NCBI RefSeq assembly: GCF_029227915.1
Contig: NC_079877.1
Span: forward strand, 27,739,851 to 27,803,850
Length of the DNA: 64,000 bases
From: Hydractinia symbiolongicarpus
Lineage: Eukaryota > Cnidaria > Hydrozoa > Anthoathecata > Hydractiniidae
Direction: 5' to 3'
A model generated the notes under the pieces. It was not told the origin of the DNA and ran no database searches. It was given only the letters and a program-made list of their open reading frames with translations. How positions within the stretch are numbered: the first letter of the stretch is position 1; every line of letters starts with the position of its first letter. Position numbers and translations under genes: made by a program. Positions 12,503-24,677 of this stretch are shown here, piece by piece.

Positions 12503-15500
12503 ATGTTTGGAAATCATATTAACCTATTCTCTTTGGTATTGTTACATGTTTGCTTGATAACAGCCGAGTTTCCCAGCAAATTGGCGTTGACGGAAGATTA
12601 CTATGAAAGTCGTGGCAGTGCGTACTCCGATGACTTGGACGAAGCAGGCAAGTTTTTAAAAAAGTTTGATTCAAAGGCAGATGATCTGGTGTATAAAAAT
12701 GGTCTGGTTAATTGGGCGTATGAGACAGACTTAACTGACAAACATTTGGAAGAAACAGTCAACGAAGGACTAGAAGTTAGCGAATTTTTCCTGCAAAGCA
12801 GTGAAAATGCATCACAGATTAAAACTTTAGATTTGCCTGAAAAAATTCATCGACAAATTAGCTTGATACGTCGCAGTGCAGAACCAACGTCGTATCCAAT
12901 GCGCCGTGAAATCAGAGAGACGATTGGTAAATTAACGAGCATTTTTGGTAAAGGAAAAGTACGAAAAAAGTCGAAGAATTATACACTTAGTGATTTAACT
13001 GAAATAATGAAAAAGTCAAAGAGTCGCAAGGAATTGAATTGGGCTTGGAAAAGTTGGAGAGATAAAGTTGGACCCCCTATGAAGGTCTTGTATAGCAATC
13101 TAGTCGACTTGTTAAATGTTGGATCCAGAGAGCACGGTTGGATCGACTATGGTGACTTTTTACGCTCTGATTACGAAATGGGCGATGACTTTGAACTAAG
13201 TTTGGATCGCGTTTGGAAAGAAGTTGAGCCTCTATACAAGGAATTGCATGCCTACGTTAGATATCATTTATCAAAACAATACAAAACCGGTAAAAACGGA
13301 TGTATTCCGGCTAATTTACTAGGCGATATGTTTGCACAAAACTGGGAGAATATATTCAACACAGTAAAGCCATCAAAGTCATCTAAAGCTTTTGACGTTT
13401 CTAACGAACTCAAAAAACAAAATTATACAGTAAACGGTATTTTTCGATTAGCCGAACAGTTCTTTGTCTCTTTGGGTTTGGAAAAAATGCCAGCTAGTTT
13501 TTGGAAAAAGTCTGTTCTGGAGAAACCAAAGTCTAAAGATATGGTGTGTCACCCTTCAGCGTGGGATGTTAGCAACACAGACGTAAGGTAGGTTAAACAT
13601 GTAAAAATGTAAAAACTCTTGTGTTATCAAGAATTAATCGGGTATGTTAAGTATTACTTAGAGTTTAAAAGAGCAGGTTAAAGAGTCTGTGCTTCGGCTT
13701 GCTTTCAACACTGTTACAAAACAACATTAGAAAATTACGCGCAGTTTATACATCATATTAAATCACAATACGTCATTATTGAACACTTTGGTCCTACGTC
13801 ATGTAAGACATTTTTAAAGACTCCAGGCTCCAAAACAAATGTTTTTAACCCTTAGACGACGAACGACGTAGATATACGGGCAAGAAAGCCCTATATTTAG
13901 ACCGCTATAACTCCTGAAAGGTAGGCTTTTTATAAAAATGCTTTCCTTGCTTAAGAAAGAATATGAGCTAGGTAGCTACTAACCACGACCCATCTAGGAC
14001 TTTTCCTTACCAACCGATGGCAAATTTGAAAAGCGGATTAGATTTGGCCAAAATATGGACTTTTTTACAAACTGTTGCAAGGATTAAAAATCATTTCCTA
14101 CGGCTTTTGTTCTAAAAAAATCAAATGAATATAATAAGCTGTATTTCTTTCATTCTTAGGATAAAAATGTGTACAAAAATCAACCAAGAGGACTTGACCA
14201 CAGTTCATCATGAAATGGGACACATTGAATACTTTTTAGCGTATAAAAACCAACCTAATATGTTTCGTGCTGGAGCTAACCCTGGTTTTCACGAAGCCAT
14301 AGGTGACACAATATCGCTGTCTGTTGAAACAACCAACTATCTACATCAAGTGAAATTAACAGATTCGCCAACTTTAGGAAAAGGTAATAATTAATTATTT
14401 AATGGTTCTTGCAAGCAATTGTTTACTTGTTGTCAGTAAGAACAACAGGTGTGGAAAGGTAACGCAGTGGTTACTGTTGGAAAGGATGGTTAGTTGAAAT
14501 TGACCATGGTGTTTCCTGTGAATTCTTCAGCTATACTGTTATATTGTTTATGGGGAGAATTTTATGCAGGAAGCATAAGGAAGCACCTTATAGCTACATG
14601 AAGTATTATGTCAGATAAAATAGTTAGGTTGGGAAAAATCTAAAATTTTAAAAATCGGGGAGGAGGGACGGTGTGTACAATTATTACTCTAGAGTGCTAA
14701 GGTAAACATCCAATTATAAAGATAGCATTTTTAGGAAGTTGTTTTTTCTTCGTAGATGACACGATTAGCTTTTTGCTCAATCAAGCTCTCCGTCGTCTCG
14801 CGCCTATACCTTACAATCTACTAGTCGATAAATGGAGATGGAGAGTGTACGAAGGAAATATCACAGAAAATAGCTATAACAAAGAATGGTGGAAAATGCG
14901 GGTTAAATATCAAGGCGTTGAACCGCCTGTAACTAGACCAGCAAATGCTTTTGATCCCGCATCTAAATACCACATCGGTGCAAACGTCCCTTACATTGCG
15001 TGAGTTATGTTATTACTTCAGCTTCCTGCTTTGTTGTTATGGTGATATGGTATATGAAAGGAGCTTCAATTTGTTTTCATTTACTTTAAATTTGGCCCCT
15101 AAAAATAATTTCAATTTTCGTTCATTTTCCATTTATTTCCCTTTATCACCTGGATGGAGCCTATATTCTCAGGATAAATGTAAGACAAACAGGTTCATAA
15201 ATAACCTTCGGTTATCAAACTCACAACATTTCAATGATTCTTCTTCCTCTGTTTAGATATTTCGTCAGCTATATTTTGCAATTTCAACTTCATAAAGCAT
15301 TCTGCAAAGAAGCTGGTTTTAATGGTCCTCTTCACGCTTGTTCTATTTATAAATCCAAAGAAGCCGGGAAAAAGTTAAAGTAAGCTAGCTAGTTAGTTTT
15401 TTTTTTACTTTCTTTAGCAATAAAAATAGCTTTTAGTTTATGAATATTAAATACAACCGGAATAGGCAAAGCATAAATTACTTACATTCCCATGTAGAAC

Positions 15501-18346
15501 AATGCTTGAAGCTGGAAGAAGCAAACCATGGCCGAAAATATTAAAAGAGGCGATTGGTGAAAACGAACTAAAAGCGACGGCCATCTTAGAATATTTTTCA
15601 CCTTTACGTGATTGGTTGAACCAACAAAGAGAAAATAAAAAGTATCCAATAGGATGGAAGGAGCAGATGTCAACTCAGGTAATCTATTTTTTACTTTATT
15701 TTTTAGAAACTGTATCTACAGTGCAGGAATGTCTACTTCTATAAACACAGTCGTTATTTGGAATTTATTTTGACACATGACCAAATTGATGAACAGGCAC
15801 TTCCCAGATAGATTTTATTTTATGTGCCGCCTCTGTCTCTTATTTTTTTTACAAAAATTAGTTAACTCTTCGAAATCTTCGCAAAAAAACTTGATAAGAA
15901 AACCATATTTCCAATAAACAATCTGCTACATGATGGGTTTTTTAGTTAGATCGTGCCTAACCTTTCATACTTTTGCTTCAAAGCGAGGCTCATCCTGAGA
16001 AGCTAAAAATTAACAAGACTTTAAACCGTAAAAATGACGTCACCAAAATTTCCTGAAGTCAAATTAAGTTGAAAATTTACCCACAAAAACAAAAAATTTA
16101 TAAATCTAAAGTTTGTTATTCGTGGGAGTGTCCGTGGAGAAGAAAAGTCAAAGAGTAGTTTTTATAGGACTCATGATTATACTTGTCCTCTATTCATCTT
16201 CATCATCAGGTGTTTCCAACATTACCTTATCTGCCCCACCTTCTACTTATAGGTTCTGCAGAAGAAGACGAAAAAATACGAAGCTGGCCAAGAACGATCA
16301 GGCATTCTAAAAACCAACAGCGGCGATGTCTCGTTATCCATTAATATCCCATCTGTTACTTTAAATGAATTACTGAAAAAGACAACAAATTCAGATCAAA
16401 CGCAAGAAGCAATTGATATAAAAAATAACACAAATCTGTCTCCTCAAACAAAAAAGAAAAATGTTACAGAGAACCCAACAATTGATTTAGGGAAATTACT
16501 TAACTCAGCCAAATCATTATCTATTAAATCATCAGAAACAACAGCTTCACAAAGTGAAGAGGGAAAAGCTAAGATAACCAACAAAGAAATCGATATCAAT
16601 TCAGATGCAGCTAAACAGAAATCAAAGGGTGGTAGTACTCAAAGTAAGGCCGACCCTGCAATGGGTGCAGCCTCAATTGGTGCCACATTGCAAAAAGCCA
16701 TTGATGGTATTGCAAATAAATCTACTGGTATTACATCACATGAAGAATCGTCGTTAGCTCCTTCTAACGAGGACCCAAAAACACTTCCTGTCTTGTCTTT
16801 ACCCCTTGCTGTGAAAGATCAACCAAAAGCAGATTTTCCTTCTACGGTGGTGACTGAAAAGGAACCAAAGGAAAACCCATCAGTAGCTGGAGTTGCCAAA
16901 AATCCAGTAAACCCTGTAACCGCTGCTGTTCAGGAAGAACCAAAACCAAACCCTGTGCCAAGTAATCAAATTGCTTTAGTGCCTGTCTCTCTACCAGCTA
17001 ATCTAATATCTGCACTAAAATCTGCATTAAATGGCACTTCGGATGTAGATCTCAGCAAAATACAGAGTGCTGCGACGAATACTAGTAAAGTAGAAAATGA
17101 AGCATCGCAGCCTTCAGAACTAAAAGGTAGTGATAAGACAGGAAATGGTAAACAATTTGCAAACCTATTATTAAACATTGAAAACAACTCCGCCTTGATG
17201 CCACCTCAGGAAACAGCTCAAGCGCTAACAAACAAAAGTACAACAGAGGAGGAAATGACACCTGCACTGAGTAATGCAACGATAACAAAGAATGGAAAAC
17301 AATCTATTTATCCTATTATAATAACACCGCAAGAAGATTCTCAACTAGTTGATTCGAAAAATACGACTGAACCAAAGGTAACATCAATGGATAATTCATC
17401 TGCAGTACCTAATCATGAAGTTGATAGCTTCAGAACCACGCAGGATGTGACTCCATGTAAACGGGAAGATGGATCACCATGCATGCAAAGTAAGATAGTA
17501 ACTGAAGGGAATTCATTTCCTGTTCAAAAGACTGGTGTAGATAAATCAAAGCAAACGGTATCTGTGTCTCCATCATTGCTTATTGAAAAATTGTTGGAAC
17601 ACCATGTAGCAGAAAATAGCGCACCAGAGCCAGTTATAAATGCTGTACCAACTGATCTTAAGAAAAATACTTCTTCAGCACGTAGTGAGCCGTTTAAAGC
17701 AGGTGATGAGAAAACTTCCAATGAGCTTGATTTTAATAAACTGATAAAAGCATTAACAGCGTCTTCTGTAGCAGGGAATACTACTTCCTTACAGAACCAA
17801 ACAAACCAGACAACCATGACAAGAAATGCAGATGAAAAGAACTCGTTGGAATTTCTTTCATCTTTATCACAGCAAAACAATAATGCAAATTTCGACAACA
17901 GTACTAAAACTGAACGGAATATCGCCACTCCAAGTTGCAGCGAATTAAAAAGGCGACATATAAGTTTATCCTTTAATTGCGAAGAAAAACCAAGCAATAG
18001 GAATCACAAAGGAGGTTCATTATCAATCTCTCCATCGGAGTTGATACAAAGACTGTTAGATAGTAAATCAAAGAATGAAGTAAGTCGAAAAACAATACCT
18101 TCAGCACGTGTTGTGAAAACACCAAATGGTTTTCAATTAAACTTTGATTTAAATACCAAGGATAAAATTCCTTCAGAAAGTGGTGACACCAAATCTGCAC
18201 CAATAGGAAGACAACAGCACGTAAATGTGTTCAACACGCCTAAAGGAATGGTTGTCAAACCGAAATCTTCATTGCAGCTGTTAACACCTTTGTTTGTCCC
18301 AATACAAAATAAGGACAACATCGAGCTGGGAAATAAAGAAGGATGA
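12503..18346 (+). CDS. ACE-like gene B: M2 family peptidase with long C-terminal tail, six coding exons, about 1316 aa
   Basis: Paralogue of gene A, transcribed away from it. Exons: 12503-13587, 14160-14383, 14756-14999, 15257-15379, 15498-15678 and 16253-18346. Phases agree throughout, and exons 2-4 have the same lengths as their counterparts in A (224, 244, 123 nt). There is a signal peptide (about residues 1-21), and the ACE domain runs to about residue 619. HEMGH is at 379-383 with Glu407; [17 protein letters not shown] and PY-YF are present. The arginine of PYIRYF is Ala518, read from a split codon GC|A. The last exon has a pyrimidine-rich acceptor, the right phase, and no in-frame ATG for its first 136 codons, so it should be spliced to the ACE exons. 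It adds about 697 residues rich in Ser, Thr, Asn and Lys, with recurring short amphipathic motifs such as [11 protein letters not shown] and [11 protein letters not shown]. No membrane segment ends the protein. AATAAA lies at 18374. The ACE part is very secure; attachment of the tail is probable. Confidence 0.85.
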
Positions 18347-18373
18347 TATGAACGTGACATTATAGTAACAGTA

Positions 18374-18379
18374 AATAAA
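18374..18379 (+). terminator. Polyadenylation signal of ACE-like gene B
   Basis: AATAAA lies 28 bp after the stop codon; another AATAAA is at 18532-18537. The two, and the minus-strand signals near 18599-18613 for the convergent gene, sit within about 240 bp. Confidence 0.5.
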
Positions 18380-18953
18380 TAAGGAAAAAAGTTAAGCAAA
18401 CAAAGAGTTATCTTTTCGCAGATCTTTAGCTTCGTGTTAGATCATATAACAGCTTAATGTGATGGTAATACATTACCTAAGCATTTTTTAAGAAGATGAT
18501 AAACATGGAAAAAATTTAACATAAGAAAAAAAATAAACTTTATTGTAGATACTTATACATAACCATTTATTTTTACAATGAAATAATTCAGTTACATTTT
18601 ATTTATTTTATTGTTTTTTCTTTTCTATCAAATTTCCACCGACGTTATAAAAACAACTTAGCAAGGTAAACCTGTTATATATTTTAATAAACATTTTTGT
18701 TAGAAGTGTTTTTGTAAGATGTACTTGAAATTGAGGTAATGGTACAAGATACTCGACATCTGATGCGAGTTTCGGTATCAAGATTCCACAGTGCACAACT
18801 ATTAATTTTTTTTTAAGAACTGGCAAAGAATCCAGGGCTACATACAAGAAAAAATGCGACAGAAAACTGTGATATGTTTTACTATTTGATGTAAATGGAC
18901 ATTTCTTTCTTCAGACAGGAAGGCAGGCGGCGTATGGATGGTTATATTAAAGT

Positions 18954-20129
18954 CTACGTCTTTAAATGGTTCTTAGAAAATTTTGGAACAAACACAGAGA
19001 AACAACGTCCACTAACGTTTAGCTGCATTTGAGAGTATGTTCTAGCCGGTTGTTTTCGTGCGGAATGAATGCGTACATTTTTATTGTAGTTTTTATTCAC
19101 AGTAAAATTTGTTTCTTTGCTCAAAGCTGTTTTTTGAATTGGTATAGAGTCGGCTGTGTTCAACGTTTGATTATCTTTCATTGCTGCACTGGATTTCAAA
19201 AGACTTTTAAAGGAGATATGCTGCGAAATCGGTGCCTCGACAATAGCTTGTGCATGGTTTGGCGCGTCAATTATAGCTTGTGCATGGTTTGGCGCGTCAA
19301 TTATAGTTTTTGGTAAACTGTTAAAATCTGGAACTACACTGAATTTTCGTGTTTGTTTGTTATTTGTTGAGTCTTCATTATAATCCTCTAATTTCACATC
19401 TCTATCTTTCTGTTTACTTGTTCTCTGTTTCCCAGGTTTATTGTCTCGTTTACCACTCGATCTGTTTGAACCTGTCTGTTTATGACCACTTTTTGCATCC
19501 GTTCCATGGAAGCACTGCATAGCAGTCATATACCGTTGCTCTTCCTCTCTTTCTTGGTGTACCTTCCAAACTTCACGTCCCCTTAGCGGAGGAGTAATAT
19601 GACGTATAAATAATGGGCGAGCTCTTGTTGAACTGGGTTTTTTATCGAGATGAACAAATTTATCCTCTGATCTTACTTCTTCTTCCAATTCTATCAAGTC
19701 CTCTAGAGAATCTTTTTTCTTCGTGAAACTATTTAAACGCAATAAAGCTCTTTCTTTCTCGTCAAAACCTTTCTTTTCCTTATTTTTCTTCACTGGATAT
19801 ATAACATCATCCATCAATGACAGAAAATCATTCATATCATAACATTTTTCTTTCACAGTAAAACCACTACCAGCTAAAAATCGTCTCCTTTCTGGACTAA
19901 CAGGTGCACGTTCTTTTACACTTCTAATACCTGTGATTACCTTTGTCATTTTGGACATATTCGTAAAATGTGTTGCATAGCGATTCCATTTTTGTTTATC
20001 CAGTTGTTCTTGTTGATTTGACAAAATAAGACTCTCCCAAGCATTCCTCTTTTGTGTTCTTAAAACCCGTTTCGATAAAAAGGAAGGTTTTTCTGCCTTT
20101 TTATTGCCTGTAAGTTCGTTATTAGTCAT
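18954..20129 (-). CDS. Intronless gene, 391 aa, basic low-complexity protein of unknown function
   Basis: A single open frame with no recognised domain. It starts at the first Met, at 20129. The N-terminal third is rich in Lys and Arg with conserved-looking patches (KRNAWESL, RRRFLAGSGF, YDMNDFLSLMDDVIYP). Acidic and charged coiled segments follow (SLEDLIELEEEV; HQEREEEQRY), then a Lys/Ser/Thr-rich stretch. An exact 30-nt tandem duplication at about 19248-19307 encodes a repeated IIDAPNHAQA unit, and a third weaker unit is next to it. No signal peptide or membrane segment. It is convergent with ACE-B; minus-strand AATAAA motifs lie near 18599-18613. An X-box-like site (20707) lies about 580 bp upstream, hinting at a ciliary or sperm role, but this is speculation. 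The open frame is long and patterned enough to be a real gene. Confidence 0.7.
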   Translation of the reverse strand: MTNNELTGNKKAEKPSFLSKRVLRTQKRNAWESLILSNQQEQLDKQKWNRYATHFTNMSKMTKVITGIRSVKERAPVSPERRRFLAGSGFTVKEKCYDMNDFLSLMDDVIYPVKKNKEKKGFDEKERALLRLNSFTKKKDSLEDLIELEEEVRSEDKFVHLDKKPSSTRARPLFIRHITPPLRGREVWKVHQEREEEQRYMTAMQCFHGTDAKSGHKQTGSNRSSGKRDNKPGKQRTSKQKDRDVKLEDYNEDSTNNKQTRKFSVVPDFNSLPKTIIDAPNHAQAIIDAPNHAQAIVEAPISQHISFKSLLKSSAAMKDNQTLNTADSIPIQKTALSKETNFTVNKNYNKNVRIHSARKQPARTYSQMQLNVSGRCFSVFVPKFSKNHLKT

Positions 20130-20706
20130 CTTTATCCTTCTCTTGTTAAAGTAATAGTATTTTAAATCATAAAGTTATGTTAAAAAATTTCTTTCTCCGT
20201 TCCCATGGCATTTCGCAAACATGTTATTTTGCAGAACGTATATCAGCTGTATGAAAGAACATAATTGACATGTAACCTACACCATAATCGTTTTTTTGTT
20301 GTCTTGCATTCACACTTAAGATTACCGTAAACATGAGACTAATTAAAAACTTAATTATAAAATTCAATCATTAAAGAAAACTTATTTGTCGCTCTGTGTA
20401 GTTTTAAACTGAAAACGTTTTAATAATAGGAACAACGTAAACATGTTAGCAGACATTAAGTTTCATTATCATTTAAATATAAAGTGCCTCGGGTTGGATC
20501 TATTTTGTTTAATAGTGTCCTGCTTGTTTACATTTTACTTTTGCGAAAAGAGGCTGCTCTTCTAGCCATACATCTTGTTGATCAAGTATTCTAAGATGAA
20601 ATGTTTATCTCAATTGAGACACCCAGTCTATTCACTTGTACATGCAATCCAACTGGCTAAGTCGGAAAGCAAATAATCTGAGAAAGAGAATTAAGAATGA
20701 TGTTGC

Positions 20707-20720
20707 GTTACCATGACAAC
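20707..20720. promoter_or_regulatory. X-box-like site upstream of the 391-aa gene
   Basis: GTTACCATGACAAC matches 13 of 14 positions of the RFX X-box consensus. It lies upstream of the minus-strand gene at 18954-20129. Confidence 0.4.
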
Positions 20721-20830
20721 CTGAATTAAGTAACTATAAAGTATTGGTACTCTGTGGTACGAATCTTGATAATAACCAGAATAAACGAGACGCATTCCGT
20801 TGCCTCGCCTAATATTCTAGGATTATATTA

Positions 20831-21348
20831 TACAGTTGGACATTTTAAAGCGGAGACTTAAGGGACCAGTGGTTTTGTCCGCTTTAGAGAGGTTTCCTCT
20901 TTGGGAGGTTTTCCTTTTTTTGGTAAGAAATGCGGAAAAAATGCTACTCCAAAGTCGGAAACCCATTAGGCTTGCCCATGTTCCCTTTTCCCTTCCCCAG
21001 TTAGGCAAAGAAACATTTTTAAAAGAAAATTTAGCCTAAAGAAAAAGCATTTGGCTAAACAGATACGTTTTTTTGACATTGTAGGCAGTAGCTAGAGTAG
21101 AAGAACATTAAAACCTGATCAGACTGAAAATGATTGCAAAGTTTTACAGCTGGTCAAAAATGCCCGATTCATAAAAGTTAATTCTGGGATAAATAACCGT
21201 GCGGAACCTTGAAGTATCCGCTTTAAGAAGGTGTTTGCTTAAGACTGTCCGCTTTGGAGAGGTTTTCTTATAAGAGTTTATAAAGAAATCGTCCAAGACA
21301 CATTTTTTGTTAGTGTTAAGAAAGTGTCCACTTTAAGGTTCCACTGTA
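20831..21348. mobile_element. pogo/Tigger-like MITE with TA target sites
   Basis: The left end is TA-CAGTTGGACATTTTAAAGCG and the right end is the inverse of CAGTGGAACCTTAAAGTGG followed by TA. CAG...CTG termini, TA flanks and CCGCTTTA/TAAAGCGG words in the interior are typical of the pogo branch of Tc1/mariner non-autonomous elements. No transposase frame is present. Confidence 0.65.
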
Positions 21349-22475
21349 CTACATAAACTACGTCATGAATTGGATACGAAAATGCTTTTTCATGGCTTAT
21401 TTTTTAAATTTTCTCATTTTTTTTTCTTGTTCCTCAAAAATTAAAATTACATTAACGGTCGCCATAAACGAACAAATGTCCACTTGGTCCGTACATATTT
21501 TGTTGATTTGTGACGTCACGCGGTGTACATAGCTCAACAGGATTTGTAAGACGACGAATGAAGATTCACTCACCTCTTCGTCTTTTTAGAGTGATTTAAA
21601 TTTATCGCAATGAAGTTATAGTACAACAACATCCTCGTGGAAAAATAAATTCCAAGAATTTTACAACACGCAAATGTAGGTAAGAAATAAGCCTTTGAGA
21701 CTGTTTTTGTTTTGCTTTGCTTCCACAAAATCACTTCCAGTACACTTCATTACGCAAAATCATTTCAAGTTTTGTTTTTTATAGTAGCAAAGTAAATAAA
21801 GCACCTGTTGTCTTTTAAATGTTTTCATACAAAAATAACATAATACCATACCAATTTCTATCCACTGATGACTCATGTATTGTATCATGTTATTTTAAAG
21901 ACATGACTAATATAATTACTCACAGACAATCATGGAAGACAGAGTTCATGCGTTCAGCATTCCCCTACTTCGTTTTTTTAGAATGCGTTAGTTTACAACC
22001 CCGCGGACTTACGTCACAAAAGTTAGTAATTTACCGAGCAGAAAGTCCTCACTGACGCTGTCATGGTGGCGATCGTAGTTGTACTTTGACCTTAAATATC
22101 TCGAGAACCAAAATCCCACAAATACAATAAAATTTTACAAGGTTTATATTCACACTATAATAAACATATAGAGTTGAGTAACATAACTTAAAAGATATTT
22201 CAAATGTTGTTTAATCTCACCTTTACATTGTTAACGACCTTATCGCATGAGATTTAGAGAGTTCAAAAAAAGGCTTTTTTAGTGAATATGGACAAGGAGA
22301 TTTACGACTTCAACCGTTTGTACACACTCGCGATATTTGATAGTCATCACAGATTACGAAAACCATTGGGTATGGACCTTTTCTCCTTATTAATTCAAAT
22401 CTTAATTAAAAGCATTTTATTTAGGCTGTACTTATTGCCAATGCTGTTTTTTCTGGATCCTAATTTTTCATCCCA

Positions 22476-22894
22476 AGGGTCAGATCTAGCTATAGCCGAG
22501 GTAGGCTAAAGCCTAAATTACGATGGGGCTATTAAAATCCTACTTATAATAATTCTATGGAAGAGCAGCTCGTCAGAGAATTGACAAGAAGTATCCATAA
22601 CAGCCCTCCAAACACGCAAACAAGTGTAAAACAATTTTTTTGTCAAAATTAATTTAATTCTTTGTTTTTTCTGTCATAAAGACAGTTGTATTGTTGTCAT
22701 TTTTGATAAATTTAGAGACTTTGAAAGCATTTAGAGGTCTCTAAAAGCGGTGGATTCCAGAACCCGTTGGGGCTCACAACGCCCTCCCCCCACAAACTCT
22801 AGTTGTTCTACAACGCCACATTGGAGCGTTGCAAATTCGCTTATTAAAAATATTTTACCTGAGCCTACTTTAAAAAATCTCTAGATCCGACCCT
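22476..22894. mobile_element. Candidate MITE with 14-bp inverted ends
   Basis: AGGGTCAGATCTAG at the left and CTAGATCCGACCCT at the right are inverted repeats differing at one base. There is no coding capacity. Target-site duplications were not found, so the boundaries are provisional. Confidence 0.4.
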
Positions 22895-23021
22895 GATCTC
22901 TACAGTTTTATTTGAATTAGTTGCAGACAAAAGAAAGACACGTTTAGTTAAGTTTGTAGACAGTGTGACACGTCAGTATGTCGAATTTTTGTACACAATT
23001 GCCTTGTATACGCCCTTATCC

Positions 23022-23035
23022 GTTACCATGGTAAC
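23022..23035. promoter_or_regulatory. Perfect X-box palindrome with no adjacent gene
   Basis: GTTACCATGGTAAC is an exact match to the X-box palindrome. No gene was found within several kilobases, so its target is unknown. Confidence 0.35.
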
Positions 23036-24677
23036 ATCTAAAAATACAAAAAAAGAAAGATATTACTCAAGAGATTGAACTTCAAATAACTTTTGTCTGG
23101 ATTTTTTTTTTTGCAAGATCTGCTGAATACACTATCAGGAAAAGTATACAAGTCTGTTCACGAATATTGTGAATAATCTAGTTAACAGGACTATGTAGGA
23201 CTCGTTATTAGAAATTTCTGTGACTGCCACATCGGTGTATTTTCTTTGCCTTGCGTGAAAGAGCTTTAGTTCATTTATCTCAGATCTGTTCGGATCAATC
23301 GCATTAGAGCTCAATTGAAATTTGGCAATCAAGTTTACATTCTTAAGAAGCCTTTCAAAACAATCTACTGAATCTAAATTTTATTTGTTAATTTCATCAA
23401 CATGAATGAGAACGAAAAGCGGATTTAGCTACAGAAGTTGAAAATTTTGATTAGCCTAGTACAATAAGATAACCTGTGGAGAAGTGCATACCACGCTGTC
23501 CAGATGTTTAGGAGCGTTCTATGAAGTTTGTCTGTAATTCGTATACTACAACAAATTGGTATTGTCGTGCGAGAAGTTGATGAGGAGTTGTAAGCTACTT
23601 CTAAAACAATACTAAACTTTAACAAGAAAGTTAATGACAGAAGAAAAAAAAGGTAAATTATATTTTTATTGCTTCCTTGCATAGCGCGAGCAATTCTGCC
23701 TTATTAAAGTTTGTATACATTTTAATTAGCCGCGCTTTTGTCACTGACTTATCTTTTTCTGCATATAAATGTTCTTAAGTCTTATCAACAAAATATTTTT
23801 TACTGTAAGGGATTGCAAGTACTTTTAAGCATTTCCAAGTAAGGATGATCCAGCTCGATCGGAATTCCGAATAAAATCGGTATAATTATGACAGGTAATA
23901 TGTTAACGATGCAAAAAAACAACACATTTACTTCGGTTTCTTTAACTTTTAGTTTTTTAAACAGAATAGTAACATATCTCGTAGCTACGCTCAGGAAGTG
24001 TATAAACGTAATTAGAAAGAGTCGAAACCGGTGAACAGTTACTGCTACGACTGTAACAGTTCCTTAAACATTATTTTAAAATAAAATTCTTAAAAAAACT
24101 AAAACACTAGTCAAAGTTTGGTAAAAAATTATGCCTATCTGAAAAAAAAACATGCTTTCATGATGGCTTCTTTGAATATAAAATTTCCATGTATCATTTT
24201 ACGTAACATTTTTATAATCACAGGAAAAAGTTGCTTCCTTCCCAATGAAAAGAGCCTTGTGTATTTTCCTGTTTATTATTGATCAACATAGCGCCTCGTT
24301 AATATATTATGACAACTATATAGGTTAGTATTACGACCACAGATAATTTGCAAAAGGATGAAAATACCATCGCAACGTCATTTGGAATTGTGGTTTTTTA
24401 GCTGAATTATAATCTGTAAAATTTAAATATTAAGTCTGATGTCTGATTTGAAATAAGTCTGATTTTCAGATGCGTGATTTGCTACGAATCAATACCCCAT
24501 TATTACTTTTAATTAATTTGTCTGATGTTAAGCTATCAAAATTCCTTTCTGTTTTTAATGTATTTTTAATATACCGTGCCAACATTTTACATGAAAGACA
24601 ATAAAGACACGATGTTTTTATTTTTTCAGTCATTTTACAGATTTCATTAAATTTCTTAATAAGCCAATTACATACTA

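Noticed and set aside
16113-16310. Small open frame with a hydrophobic segment just before the ACE-B tail exon
   Set aside because: It lies in another frame across the intron and acceptor of ACE-B. The hydrophobic stretch comes from the pyrimidine-rich tract.
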